A DNA stretch of 47,184 nucleotides from the NCBI GenBank assembly GCA_005888335.1, contig VAWY01000115.1:1-47184 (forward strand), written 5' to 3'. Both the position numbers and the translations under genes were made by a program. A model generated the notes under the pieces. That model was not told the DNA's origin and searched no databases. It saw only the letters and a list, made by a program, of their open reading frames with translations. Source of the DNA: Actinomycetota bacterium. GTDB taxonomy: Bacteria > Actinomycetota > Thermoleophilia > Solirubrobacterales > Solirubrobacteraceae. Positions 1-8,478 of this stretch are shown piece after piece. Numbering within the stretch: the first letter of the stretch is position 1; every line of letters begins with the position of its first letter.

Positions 1-634
1 TCTCGAAGTAGCGGGCGAGGAAGCCGGCCGGGTACCCGTAGCGCTCGCTCGCCTCGTACGCCAGCTGCTCCGGCTCCGCGCGCGCGAGCCGGACCGACGC
101 GACGAGCGCGTCCTCGAGCTCCGGCAGGCCCTCCGGCGGCGGATCGGGACAGGCCCAGACGGCGAAGACCATCGGCAGGCCCGTCCGCTCGAGCCACAGG
201 TGGCCGAGGTCGTAGTGCGGCGTCGGGTCCTCGAACGCGCTGCGCAGCGCGGCGTCCCCGATCAGGAGCTTCGCATCGGCCTCCTCGCCGAGCGGCACGT
301 GCTCGGCCTCCGGCAGCAGCACCTTCGTCAGGACGACCGAAGTCGCGCTCTCCGGCGTGACGGCAACGGTACGGACGCGCTCGAGCGGCGTCTTCGAGAC
401 CAGCTGGATCGACTCGACGGCGCCCTGCGAGGAGACGCACAGGCGCGGGAGGATCCGCAGCCGCTCGGCGTGGCGCGCGTACTCGATCGACGAGATCGGC
501 GCGAGGTCGCACTCACCGGCGAGGAGCGCGCGGTTCAGGTCCGTCGGCACGCCGCTGACCTCCTCGAACGGCGCGTCGACCCGGTAGAAGACCGGCGCCA
601 TGTTCACGTAGGCGATGCGCCCGAGCCGGATCAC
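1..634 (-). CDS. mqnA: Chorismate dehydratase MqnA (futalosine pathway), 3' end cut by window edge
   Basis: The first futalosine-pathway enzyme, which removes water from chorismate to give 3-[(1-carboxyvinyl)oxy]benzoate for menaquinone. The protein opens with RLGRIAYVNMAPVFY and continues with GVPTDLNRALLAGECDLAPISSIEYA in outline, the periplasmic-binding-protein-like pattern of the MqnA/MqnD family; short blocks SSQGAVESI and AVTPESATSVVL follow. The start is GTG at 634, with a purine-rich AAAGAGGGG stretch upstream on the minus strand. About 211 residues are present and the C-terminus lies outside the window. mqnE lies upstream on the same strand, 184 nt away, so the two probably serve one pathway. 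MqnD was considered, but the sequence blocks and the mqnE neighbour favour MqnA. Confidence 0.85.
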   Translation of the reverse strand, partial: MIRLGRIAYVNMAPVFYRVDAPFEEVSGVPTDLNRALLAGECDLAPISSIEYARHAERLRILPRLCVSSQGAVESIQLVSKTPLERVRTVAVTPESATSVVLTKVLLPEAEHVPLGEEADAKLLIGDAALRSAFEDPTPHYDLGHLWLERTGLPMVFAVWACPDPPPEGLPELEDALVASVRLARAEPEQLAYEASERYGYPAGFLARYFE

Positions 635-818
635 GCGCCGCGCCCCTCTTTCTGGCACACGCGTCTAACCTCGGGTCCCGACCCGCCCCCCTGCTCACGC
701 CCGAGCGTATCGCCCAAAAGCGCACGCGTGTGTGACGAGCCGTGCCGGAATTGGAACATCGGCGCGAACCCGCTCGCCGCGATCCCAGCCGCGGCCCCCG
801 CGCGCCGACGCCCGGCCG

Positions 819-1925
819 TCACGCGGCCCACCGCCTGAGCTCGTTGTAGAGCGTGTCGCGCTGCACGGGGACGCGGCCCGCGGCCCGCACGAAGCGGACG
901 AGCTCCTCCACCTTCTGCTCGGTCGCCGTCTGCGCTCCCGCGGCGTGGAAGATCTCCTCCCGCACGACCGTGCCCTGGACGTCGTTCGCCCCGAAATGCA
1001 GGGCCACCTGGGCCATGGGCATCCCCATCATGATCCAGTAGGCCTTGATGTTCGGCACGTTGTCGAGCATGAGTCGCGACAGCGCGATCATCTTCAGGTC
1101 GTCCGCGCCGGTCGTGTGCCGCCACCCGCGCCGCTCGAAGACCGTGTTCTCGGGGTGGAACGCGAGCGGGATGAACGCGAGGAAGCCGCCGGTCTCGTCC
1201 TGCTGGGCCCGCAGGCGAAGCAGGTGGTCGACCCGCTCCTCGTACGTCTCGACATGACCGTAGAGCATCGTGCAGTGCGTCGGGATCCCGAGGCCGTGGG
1301 CCGTCCGGTGCGTGTGGAACCAGAGCTCCGGCGACTCCTTCCCGGGCGCGATCAGCTTCCTGACGCGGTCGGCGAAGATCTCCGCGCCGCCGCCCGGGAG
1401 CGACCCGAGCCCGGCGTCGCGCAGCTCGGTGAGCACGCGCTCGTGCGAGAGCCCGGAGAGCGTCGTCATGTGGTGGATCTCGCTCGCCGTGTAGAGCTTC
1501 AGGTGCACGTCCGGCATCGCCTCGTGCAGCGCGCGGGTCGTGTCGAGGTAGAAGTCGAAGCCGACGTGCGGGTTCTCGCCGTTCACCATGTGGATCTCGG
1601 TGAAGCCGGCGACCTCTCGCTGACGCAGCGCGTCCTTGACGAGCTCCGGCGTCGTGATCGTGTAGGCGCCTGCCTGCTTCTGCGTCATCGCGAAGGCGCA
1701 GAACTTGCACTTCACGCGGCAAACGTTCGTCTGGTTCAAGTACAGGTTCTGGACGAAGTAGACGTCGTCGGTGCCGCCGCGGGTCCGCCGCGCGAGGTCG
1801 GCCAGCTCGCCGAGCGCGAGCAGGTCGTCGGACTCGGCGATGACGACGCCGTCCTCGAAGTCGAGTCGCTCGCCCGACTCGACCTTCTCGCGGACGACCT
1901 CGAGCGCGTCGAGCGCGACGGCCAT
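819..1925 (-). CDS. mqnE: Aminofutalosine synthase MqnE, radical SAM
   Basis: Radical SAM enzyme of 368 residues that couples the MqnA product to the adenosyl radical to make 6-amino-6-deoxyfutalosine. The CX3CX2C cluster motif (CRVKCKFC) binds the 4Fe-4S cluster at residues 69-76, and the IPLAFHPENT block near residue 250 is typical of MqnE rather than of the paralogue MqnC. The ATG start at 1925 overlaps by one base the stop of the polyprenyl synthase gene (TGATG), which indicates translational coupling. Length is normal for the family. Together with mqnA downstream it shows that menaquinone is made by the futalosine route, not the classical Men route. Confidence 0.92.
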   Translation of the reverse strand: MAVALDALEVVREKVESGERLDFEDGVVIAESDDLLALGELADLARRTRGGTDDVYFVQNLYLNQTNVCRVKCKFCAFAMTQKQAGAYTITTPELVKDALRQREVAGFTEIHMVNGENPHVGFDFYLDTTRALHEAMPDVHLKLYTASEIHHMTTLSGLSHERVLTELRDAGLGSLPGGGAEIFADRVRKLIAPGKESPELWFHTHRTAHGLGIPTHCTMLYGHVETYEERVDHLLRLRAQQDETGGFLAFIPLAFHPENTVFERRGWRHTTGADDLKMIALSRLMLDNVPNIKAYWIMMGMPMAQVALHFGANDVQGTVVREEIFHAAGAQTATEQKVEELVRFVRAAGRVPVQRDTLYNELRRWAA

Positions 1926-2830
1926 CAGGAGTCGCGCTCCACGACCGCGTCGGTCAGCGTTTCGAGCTCCTCCCGCCCAAGCTCGCCGTTCAGGCGCGCG
2001 CGCGCCCGCAGCGCGTACGCCCGCGCCAGCTCGCGCGAACGCGTCAGGGCAGACGTCGCCGCGACGCGGACGAGCGCGCCGTCGAGCGGCCCGCCCGCGA
2101 GCGCGCGGCGCACTACCTCGTCCTCGCGAGCGGCGAGCAGGAGCGGGAGCGTCGGCGTGCCCTCGCGCAGGTCGGTGCCTGCGACCTTGCCGGTCTCGAT
2201 CGTCTCACCGGAGCAGTCGAGGATGTCGTCCGTGATCTGGAACGCGATCCCGAGGGCGAGCCCGAACGCGCCCAGGCCGCCGCGGCCGAGCCCGCACGCG
2301 GCCTCGAAGAGCTTCCCCGTCTTGAGGGCGCACCGTTCGAGGTAGGCGTCGATGGACGTGTCCGGGTCATGCCGTTGGCGGCGCTGCAGCGCCTCGCCGC
2401 GGGCGAGACAGAGGACGGCGTCGGCAAGCAGCGCGACGTCGTTCGGATCACCCGCGCCCGCGAGCTCGGCGAACGCACGCGCGAAGAGGTAGTCGCCGGC
2501 CGCGCGAGCCGCATCCGGACCGAACTCCTGCCACGCGGAGGCGCGGCCGCGCCGGAAGGCGGCGCCGTCGATCAGGTCGTCGTGGACGAGCGTCGCCATG
2601 TGGACGAGCTCGACGGCCACGCCGGCGGCGACGTTGGCCGGCTCGCTCGGCGGCGTGGCGAGGAAGACGAGCAGCGGACGGAGGCGCTTGCCCCCGGCCG
2701 CGAGCGCTTCGGCACCGACCGCGGAGACGACGCCGCCGTGCGCGCCGACCGCGGCGTCGAGGCGCTCCTCCAGCTCGTCGAGATACGCGTCGAGACCGGG
2801 CGTAGTGCGGATGGAGGCGAGAGCGGTCAC
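1925..2830 (-). CDS. Polyprenyl diphosphate synthase (menaquinone side chain)
   Basis: Trans-isoprenyl diphosphate synthase of 301 residues that elongates a prenyl chain with isopentenyl diphosphate. Both aspartate motifs are present: DDLID near residues 84-88 and DDILD near 201-205. GGKRLRPLL near residue 46 and ALKTGKLFEA near 168 are family blocks. The residue five before the first motif is alanine, which in this family usually allows long products, in keeping with a menaquinone tail. The GTG start at 2830 shares GTGA with the stop of ubiE, so the two are coupled. The exact chain length cannot be read from sequence. Confidence 0.9.
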   Translation of the reverse strand: MTALASIRTTPGLDAYLDELEERLDAAVGAHGGVVSAVGAEALAAGGKRLRPLLVFLATPPSEPANVAAGVAVELVHMATLVHDDLIDGAAFRRGRASAWQEFGPDAARAAGDYLFARAFAELAGAGDPNDVALLADAVLCLARGEALQRRQRHDPDTSIDAYLERCALKTGKLFEAACGLGRGGLGAFGLALGIAFQITDDILDCSGETIETGKVAGTDLREGTPTLPLLLAAREDEVVRRALAGGPLDGALVRVAATSALTRSRELARAYALRARARLNGELGREELETLTDAVVERDS

Positions 2831-3510
2831 GCGGCCTCGCCCGTATGCAGCGCCACGATCCCGCCCGCGAGGAAGCGGTACCGGATCGTCGCGAAGCCGG
2901 CCTCGTCGAGCAGGGCGGCGAGGCTCTCGGCGTCCGGGAACCGGCGGACGGACGCAGGGAGATAGGTGTACGCCGACCCGCCCGGCAGCGCCTTGCCGAG
3001 CAGGGGCACGAGCCGGTCGAACCAGAGGCGGTAGAAGTGCCGCAGCGGGCCGCGCGGCGTCGTGATCTCGAGGATCGCGAGCCTCCCGCCCTGCCGGAGG
3101 ACGCGCCGCAGCTCCGCGAGCGCACGTCCGAGGTCGGCCACGTTCCGGACGCCGAAGCCGACGGTCGCCGCGTCGAAGGAGCCGTCCTCGAACGGAAGCT
3201 CGAGCAGGTCGCCGCGCACCCACTCGATCGCGTCGGACTTGCGGCGCGCGCGTTCGAGCATCGGTGCCGAGAAGTCGAGGCCGGTCACCCGTCCGCCCGC
3301 CTCGTGCGCAGCGAGCGCGAGGTCGCCGGTGCCGCAGCAGGCGTCGAGGACGCGATCGCCCGGGCGCACGACCTTCGCCGCCGTGAGCGCACGCCACCGC
3401 TGGTCGAGCCCGGCGGTCATCACGCGGTTCATCGCGTCGTAGACCGGCGCGATCCGGTCGAACATCGACTCGACCGCGCTCGGCGGCAGCGTTCCGGTCT
3501 CGACGCTCAC
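2827..3510 (-). CDS. ubiE: Demethylmenaquinone methyltransferase (UbiE/MenG family)
   Basis: SAM-dependent C-methyltransferase that makes the last step of menaquinone synthesis. The GTG start at 3510 gives 227 residues, the usual UbiE length; a longer upstream extension is open but is low-complexity and does not match the family. FDRIAPVYDAMN at the N-terminus and LDACCGTGDLAL (SAM motif I) near residue 54 are diagnostic. GVRNVADLGRALAELRRVL and the C-terminal YTYLPASVRRFPD block also fit. It overlaps the prenyl synthase by 4 nt (GTGA), and 160 nt separate it from ubiX, so it may have its own promoter. Confidence 0.92.
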   Translation of the reverse strand: MSVETGTLPPSAVESMFDRIAPVYDAMNRVMTAGLDQRWRALTAAKVVRPGDRVLDACCGTGDLALAAHEAGGRVTGLDFSAPMLERARRKSDAIEWVRGDLLELPFEDGSFDAATVGFGVRNVADLGRALAELRRVLRQGGRLAILEITTPRGPLRHFYRLWFDRLVPLLGKALPGGSAYTYLPASVRRFPDAESLAALLDEAGFATIRYRFLAGGIVALHTGEAA

Positions 3511-3670
3511 GACGTGATCCTTCCGGTTCCGTTGCCGGATGCCTCGGCCGTCAGCACCAAGCGAGGCAAGGACGCAGGGAGCATTCGGGCTGACTGCCCG
3601 GATGCGACTGAGGACGCGGCATCGCGCCGTGTGCTGGCGGACGAGGCGCCGGTAGACGGGGCCGGAAGGA

Positions 3671-4261
3671 TCACGGCTGCCCCCAGCGTGGCGCGAGGGC
3701 GTTCTCGACGCCGAGCTGGTCGAGACACCGCGCGACGACGAAGTCGACGAGGTCGTCCACTCGGTCGGCTCCGTGGTAGAAGCCGGGCGCGGCAAACAGG
3801 ATCACGGCGCCCGCCTGCCGCAGCCGGAGCATGTTCTCGAGGTGGATCGTCGAAAGCGGCGTCTCGCGCGGGACGAGCACGAGCCGGCGGCCCTCCTTGA
3901 GCGCCACGCTCGCCGCGCGGTGGATCAGGTTCGACATCGCCCCGCTCGCGACCGTCCCGAGCGTGCCCATCGAGCAGGGGCAGATCACGTACGCGTCCAC
4001 CTTCGCCGAGCCGCTCGCGTACGGCGAGCTCCAGTCTTGCTCGTGGTAGAGGGTGGCCGCGCCGCCCGCGTGCTCGAGGAACCGCGCGAGCGTCTCGTCC
4101 GAGGAGAGGTGCGGGTTCCGGTAGAGCTCGGTTGCGAGCACCTCGACGCCTGCGCGGGAGGCGCAGACCCCGATCTCGCAGTCGGCCGCCGCGAGCGCCT
4201 CGAGCAGCCGAGCGGCATACGGAGCGCCGGAGGCGCCCGTTATGCCGACGAAGACGCGCAT
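3671..4261 (-). CDS. ubiX: Flavin prenyltransferase UbiX
   Basis: Makes prenylated FMN, the cofactor of UbiD-type decarboxylases. The 196-residue protein starts at ATG 4261 with VFVGITGASGAPYA, the flavin-binding start of UbiX, and contains ICPCSMGTLGTVASG and LVPRETPLSTIHLENML, both highly conserved. Length is typical. It lies 10 nt downstream of qcrC, so it appears to be co-transcribed with the respiratory complex. A ubiD-family gene sits about 2.7 kb upstream on the same strand, giving the expected cofactor-enzyme pair for menaquinone synthesis. Confidence 0.95.
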   Translation of the reverse strand: MRVFVGITGASGAPYAARLLEALAAADCEIGVCASRAGVEVLATELYRNPHLSSDETLARFLEHAGGAATLYHEQDWSSPYASGSAKVDAYVICPCSMGTLGTVASGAMSNLIHRAASVALKEGRRLVLVPRETPLSTIHLENMLRLRQAGAVILFAAPGFYHGADRVDDLVDFVVARCLDQLGVENALAPRWGQP

Positions 4262-4271
4262 GGCCCGCCCG

Positions 4272-5090
4272 CTAGTGCGGGCCTTTCGACGCGGCGAGGA
4301 ATGCCGCGATCTGGGCGATCTGCGCCTTGCTGTAGGTCTGGCCGTAGATCGGCATGATGTTGTTGCTGAACTTGCGCGGATTCGAGACGTACTGCGCGAA
4401 GAACGACGCCTGCTGCCCCTTGCCGATCGCCGACAGGTCGGGCGCGCCGAAATTCGAGCCGCCGGTGCCGAGGTAGGTATGGCAGTTCTCGCAGCCGACG
4501 GTCGCGAAGAGCCTCGCGCCGGCAAGGGCCTGCTTGTTGTTCTCGAAGCCCTGCCGCTTCGCCCAGGTCGGGACGGCTGCGAGCGTCTCGCTCCCGAGCG
4601 ACTCGCGCGCGGTAGCGCCCTTGAACGTGAGGACGCCCATCGAGAGCACGGTCAGGATCGCGGCCACGACGGCGACGGGCCGGCGAAGGACCCTTCGCTC
4701 GCGCCGCCGGTCGAGGAAGGGAAGGGCGAGCAGGAGGACGAGCGCGACCGTCGGGATGCCGACGGTGCCGAGGATGACCGTGTCCGGCCACTTGAAGATC
4801 CGGAGGAGGTAGAAGAGGAAGTAGAAGTACCAGTCCGGGCGCGGGACGAAGTTCGTCGTCCCCGGGTCGGCGGGCTCGGCGTAGAGCGGCCCCAATAGGC
4901 CCGGCTTGTTCGGATCCTCCCCGGCCGTGACCTTCCAGATCACGGCGAGCCCGATGATCACGCCGACGACGACGAGGCTCATCACCGTGTCGTGGAACAT
5001 CGCGTACGGGTAGAACGGCTTCCCGCGCTCCTTGACGTCCTCCTTGTAGCGCTGGTGCTGCGCTCGGCGCTCGTCGAGCTCCCTGCTCAC
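4272..5090 (-). CDS. qcrC: Menaquinol:cytochrome c reductase subunit QcrC (cytochrome b subunit IV fused to cytochrome c)
   Basis: 272-residue fusion in the style of Bacillus QcrC. The N-terminal half has three predicted membrane segments and the quinol-site motif PDWYFYF (a PEWY variant) of cytochrome b subunit IV. The C-terminal half is a cytochrome c domain with one heme motif, CENCH, and a late methionine (IMPIYGQ) that is the likely sixth heme ligand. The GTG start at 5090 overlaps the qcrB stop as GTGA. The fused c domain means electrons can pass from Rieske to the covalently attached heme without a separate c1 subunit. Confidence 0.9.
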   Translation of the reverse strand: MSRELDERRAQHQRYKEDVKERGKPFYPYAMFHDTVMSLVVVGVIIGLAVIWKVTAGEDPNKPGLLGPLYAEPADPGTTNFVPRPDWYFYFLFYLLRIFKWPDTVILGTVGIPTVALVLLLALPFLDRRRERRVLRRPVAVVAAILTVLSMGVLTFKGATARESLGSETLAAVPTWAKRQGFENNKQALAGARLFATVGCENCHTYLGTGGSNFGAPDLSAIGKGQQASFFAQYVSNPRKFSNNIMPIYGQTYSKAQIAQIAAFLAASKGPH

Positions 5091-5884
5091 CGCGGAATCC
5101 CTCCGCGGGCTCCGGGCTGGAGGAGGCCGCGCCTGGCGTCGGACGGCGGCTCGGGCTCCGCGCGCTCGGCGCCGGCGGCCTCCTTCGACCACGGCGGCGA
5201 GGTCACGCCGAGCCGGACGACGAGGTAGAGGTGCAGCCCGATCAGGCCGGCGATCGCACCTGGGAGAAGCAGCATGTGGATCGAGTAGAACCTGGCGATC
5301 GTGTCCGGGCCGATCTCGGCGCCGCCCCGAAGGAACTGCGCAAGGAACGGGCCGAGGAACGGCGCCGTGCCGTTGATGTTGATCCCGACGACCGTCGCCC
5401 AGTAGGCCGTCTGGTCCCAGGGGAGCAGGTAGCCCGTGAAGCCCTCGCCGAGGCCCATGGCGAGGAGCAGGACGCCGACGATCCAGTTCAGCTCGCGCGG
5501 GTACTTGTACGCGCCGAACAGGAAGACGCGGCCCATGTGCAGGAACATCAGGATGATGAAGACGCTCGCGCCCCAGCGGTGCATCCCGCGGACGAGCCAG
5601 CCGAGCGTGACGTCGTTCGTGATGTGCTGGATCGACTGGTAGGCCGTCCTCGGATCGGGCTTGTAGAACATCGCCAGGATCACGCCGGTGACGGCCTGGA
5701 CGATGAACGCGGTCAGGGTCGCCGACCCGAGCGTCTGCATCCAGTTCGTGTCCGCGGGGACCTTCCGGAAGAGGAAGTAGCGGATCCCGCCGACGAGCCC
5801 CGAGCGCTCCTCGAGCCAGTCGATCGGATAGAAGAGCATCTGCTCGAGCTGCTGGCGGCGCGGAGATTTGCGGCGGCGGGGCAT
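5087..5884 (-). CDS. qcrB: Menaquinol:cytochrome c reductase cytochrome b subunit QcrB
   Basis: Cytochrome b6-type subunit of 265 residues with four predicted transmembrane helices. Paired heme-ligand histidines are visible in GMHRWGASVFIILMFLHMGR and in FYSIHMLLLP with GLHLYLVVR. GYLLPWDQTAYWA is the conserved quinone-site block between helices B and C, and RYFLFRKVPADTNW near the start is typical of Gram-positive b6-type proteins. The start is ATG 5884, 7 nt from the qcrA stop. The last 40 residues are proline- and charge-rich and probably lie in the cytoplasm. Confidence 0.93.
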   Translation of the reverse strand: MPRRRKSPRRQQLEQMLFYPIDWLEERSGLVGGIRYFLFRKVPADTNWMQTLGSATLTAFIVQAVTGVILAMFYKPDPRTAYQSIQHITNDVTLGWLVRGMHRWGASVFIILMFLHMGRVFLFGAYKYPRELNWIVGVLLLAMGLGEGFTGYLLPWDQTAYWATVVGININGTAPFLGPFLAQFLRGGAEIGPDTIARFYSIHMLLLPGAIAGLIGLHLYLVVRLGVTSPPWSKEAAGAERAEPEPPSDARRGLLQPGARGGIPR

Positions 5885-5891
5885 CAGGCCA

Positions 5892-6860
5892 CTAGTGCGG
5901 CGGCTGGAGCGGGTAGAGCCACGACTCGATGCCGTGGACGTGGTCGCCCGGGTTGGTGAGCGGGTAGCGCTGGATCTTCGCGTTCGCGCCCGTGCCGTCC
6001 ACGTGCCCGACGCTGTACGCCTTGAGCAGCACGAGGTGGCCGTCGCGGATCAGGTAGTCGTACCGGTCGAGGCCGCGCACGGGCGGCCCGGCAGTGCGGT
6101 TCCCTTCCTTGTCGTACTGGCCGCCGTGGCAGGGGCAGCCGAAGCCGGCCGGAAGCGTGGGAGTGAGCGTGACCTCCCCGGCGCTCTTCGTCGTCGTGCT
6201 CTTTTTCTGGCTGTCGAAGACCGGGCCGTTGGGCTGGACCGGGCAGCCGAGGTGAGCGCAGCGGTTCGAGATGATCGTGAAGCTCGGCCCGCCCGTCGAG
6301 TCGCCGTTGTTCCGGATGTACGCGGTCCGACGGCTGACCGCGCCTTCAGCAGGATCGGTGAAGAAGGTCGTGATGACGAACTTGCCGAGCGGGAAGTTCG
6401 CGATCGGGCCGAGGTCGAGGTCGCCGCGATGCTGGTGGAGGAACGCCTCCGCGATCGCCGGGCCCAGCACCGGGACGGTGACGAGCCCGCCGATCACCCC
6501 TCCGAGGCCGAGCGTGGCGCCCTCGAGGAACCGGCTGCGCGGGAAGCGCTCGAGCTCGCCCGGCTCGGGCTCCGGCATCCCCGCCTCGCCCCAGTGCGCC
6601 GGGGGCGCCGCAGCGCGCCGCCGGCGGCGCGACGGGCGCCGCTCGGGCTCGACCTCGGAAACGGCGCCGCGGAAGCCGCGCGTCGCGTCGCGCGCCCAGA
6701 GGAAGCCGAAGACGATGATGATCGCGACCCCGATAGGCACGATCAGGAGCGGCCTGACGATCAGCCCGACGAGGACGCAGGCGACGCCGATCGCGAAGCC
6801 GACCGGCCAGAGGCTCGGGGGCGGGAGATGCGGCTTGTCGTCCCCGTGCAGGGGTTCCAC
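5892..6860 (-). CDS. qcrA: Rieske iron-sulfur subunit QcrA
   Basis: Rieske protein of 322 residues, the first gene of the qcrA-qcrB-qcrC-ubiX unit. Cluster-binding motifs are CAHLGC and CPCHGG, about 40 residues apart. Unlike simple Rieske subunits it has two hydrophobic helices near residues 19-53 and a further one near 113-130, with a basic RRRRR linker between; this three-helix layout is known from actinobacterial QcrA. The GTG start at 6860 has an AAGGAGAGG Shine-Dalgarno about 9 nt upstream. About 110 nt separate it from the ubiD-family gene. Confidence 0.92.
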   Translation of the reverse strand: MEPLHGDDKPHLPPPSLWPVGFAIGVACVLVGLIVRPLLIVPIGVAIIIVFGFLWARDATRGFRGAVSEVEPERRPSRRRRRAAAPPAHWGEAGMPEPEPGELERFPRSRFLEGATLGLGGVIGGLVTVPVLGPAIAEAFLHQHRGDLDLGPIANFPLGKFVITTFFTDPAEGAVSRRTAYIRNNGDSTGGPSFTIISNRCAHLGCPVQPNGPVFDSQKKSTTTKSAGEVTLTPTLPAGFGCPCHGGQYDKEGNRTAGPPVRGLDRYDYLIRDGHLVLLKAYSVGHVDGTGANAKIQRYPLTNPGDHVHGIESWLYPLQPPH

Positions 6861-6969
6861 TTCGTTACGCCTCTCCTTCGCTAGCCAAGGGCATTCAACT
6901 TGGACTTTGTGGCGCCTGTCAACGACGTAACTATCGGCGCAAGATGCTTTGCATTCCCCGCCAGTTGGG

Positions 6970-8478
6970 CTAGTCCCTTCGTGTTTCTCGGGAGAGGGAA
7001 ACTAACAACCGCCGGCGACTCCCGCCGTTCGATGCCGCGGAGCCGAGCTCGATCCCGTATTCGGCCCACCGACGGTCGACGAGCGCGCGCACCTCGTCCG
7101 ACATCCGGATCTCCTCGGGCCACGGACGCGTCCCCTCGGCCGGGCCCTTGGCGGTCGCGTCGATCCCGAGCTTGCCGCCCTGGAACTGGAGCGTCGGCGC
7201 GTGGTCGAGGTGGTCGAGCGGCCCCTCGGAGAGGAGGACGTCGCGCTTCGGGTCGACGTTCGCGCAGACGTAGAAGAAGACCTGCTCGTAGTCGTGGACG
7301 TCGACCCACTCGTCGACGACGACCACCGACTTCGACAGCGAGAGCATCCCGAGGCCCCAAATCGCGTGCATGACCTTCTTCGCGTGGCCCGGGAAGCTCT
7401 TTCGGATCGAGACGATCACGCAGTTGTGGAACGCGCCGGCGACGGGCAGGTCGTAGTCGACGATCTCGGGCACGCTCATCCGCACGGCGGGGAGGAAGAT
7501 CCGCTCGGTCGCCTTGCCGAGCCACGCGTCCTCCTGCGGCGGCTTCCCGACCACGATCGACGGATAGATCGCGTCGCGCCGCATCGTCACCGCGGTCAGG
7601 TGGAAGATCGGGAAGGGCTCGGGTGGCGTGTAGAAGCCCGTGTGGTCGCCGAACGGCCCTTCGTCGCCGACCTCGTCCTTCTCGATGTAGCCCTCCAGGA
7701 CGATCTCGGCATTAGCCGGCACCTCGAGGTCGATCGTCTTCGCCTGCACGACCTCGACCGGCTCGCCCCGCAGGAAGCCCGCGAGCATCAGCTCGTCGAT
7801 GTGCTTCGGGAGCGGCGCCGAGGCCGAGTAGGTGGTCACGGGATCGAGGCCGAGCGCGACGGCCACGGGGATCCGGCCCTCGGTCGCGAGGTAGTCCGCC
7901 CGGCCGTCCTTGTGGATCTGCCAGTGCATGAACGTCGTCCGGTCGTCGATCACCTGCATCCGGTACATCCCGACGTTGCGGGAGCCGGTCCTCGGGTCGC
8001 GCGTGATCACGGCCGGGAGCGTGATGAACGGCGCGGGGTCGCCCGGCCAGCAGCGCTGGATCGGGAGGCCCTCGAGGCTCGGCTCCTCGAGCACGATCTC
8101 CTGGCTCGGCGCCCGCCGGACGGTCTGGGGCCGGGAATCGGCGATCGACTTGAGCTTCTTCAGGCCCCGAACCTTGTCGACGAGGCCTTCCGGCGGCTGC
8201 ATCTCGAGGACGTCCTGGAGCTTCGCGGCGACCGCGTCGAGGCTCGGCGCGTCGAACGCCAGGCACATGCGCCGCTCGGTCCCGAACTGATTGATGAGCA
8301 GCGGATGGGTCGCGTTCTTCGGGTGCTCGAAGAGGAGCGCCGGCCCGCCGGCCTTCACGGTCCGGTCGACGATCTCCGTCGCCTCCAGGTCTGGATCCAC
8401 CTCGGCGCTCACCCGCACGAGCTCGCCCTCGCGCTCGAGGAGGGCGATCCACGAGCGGAGATCCGCCGGAGGCGCCAT
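6970..8478 (-). CDS. UbiD-family decarboxylase (probable menaquinone-pathway carboxy-lyase)
   Basis: prFMN-dependent decarboxylase of 502 residues. Family blocks include NVGMYRMQVID near residue 167, MHWQIHKDGR, EGPFGDHTGFYTPPEPFP near 283, and KVMHAIWGLG. With ubiX and the futalosine genes nearby, the likely reaction is decarboxylation of a prenylated naphthoate intermediate; this role (often called MqnL, or simply UbiD-like) is inferred from context. The ATG at 8478 is preceded by a -10-like TAGACT exactly 7 nt upstream, suggesting a leaderless transcript. The last 20 residues are basic and low-complexity. Confidence 0.88.
   Translation of the reverse strand: MAPPADLRSWIALLEREGELVRVSAEVDPDLEATEIVDRTVKAGGPALLFEHPKNATHPLLINQFGTERRMCLAFDAPSLDAVAAKLQDVLEMQPPEGLVDKVRGLKKLKSIADSRPQTVRRAPSQEIVLEEPSLEGLPIQRCWPGDPAPFITLPAVITRDPRTGSRNVGMYRMQVIDDRTTFMHWQIHKDGRADYLATEGRIPVAVALGLDPVTTYSASAPLPKHIDELMLAGFLRGEPVEVVQAKTIDLEVPANAEIVLEGYIEKDEVGDEGPFGDHTGFYTPPEPFPIFHLTAVTMRRDAIYPSIVVGKPPQEDAWLGKATERIFLPAVRMSVPEIVDYDLPVAGAFHNCVIVSIRKSFPGHAKKVMHAIWGLGMLSLSKSVVVVDEWVDVHDYEQVFFYVCANVDPKRDVLLSEGPLDHLDHAPTLQFQGGKLGIDATAKGPAEGTRPWPEEIRMSDEVRALVDRRWAEYGIELGSAASNGGSRRRLLVSLSRETRRD

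Noticed and set aside
732..2345. Long plus-strand reading frame opposite mqnE and the prenyl synthase
   Set aside because: Highly arginine-rich with no family pattern, antisense to two well-conserved genes; an effect of high GC content.
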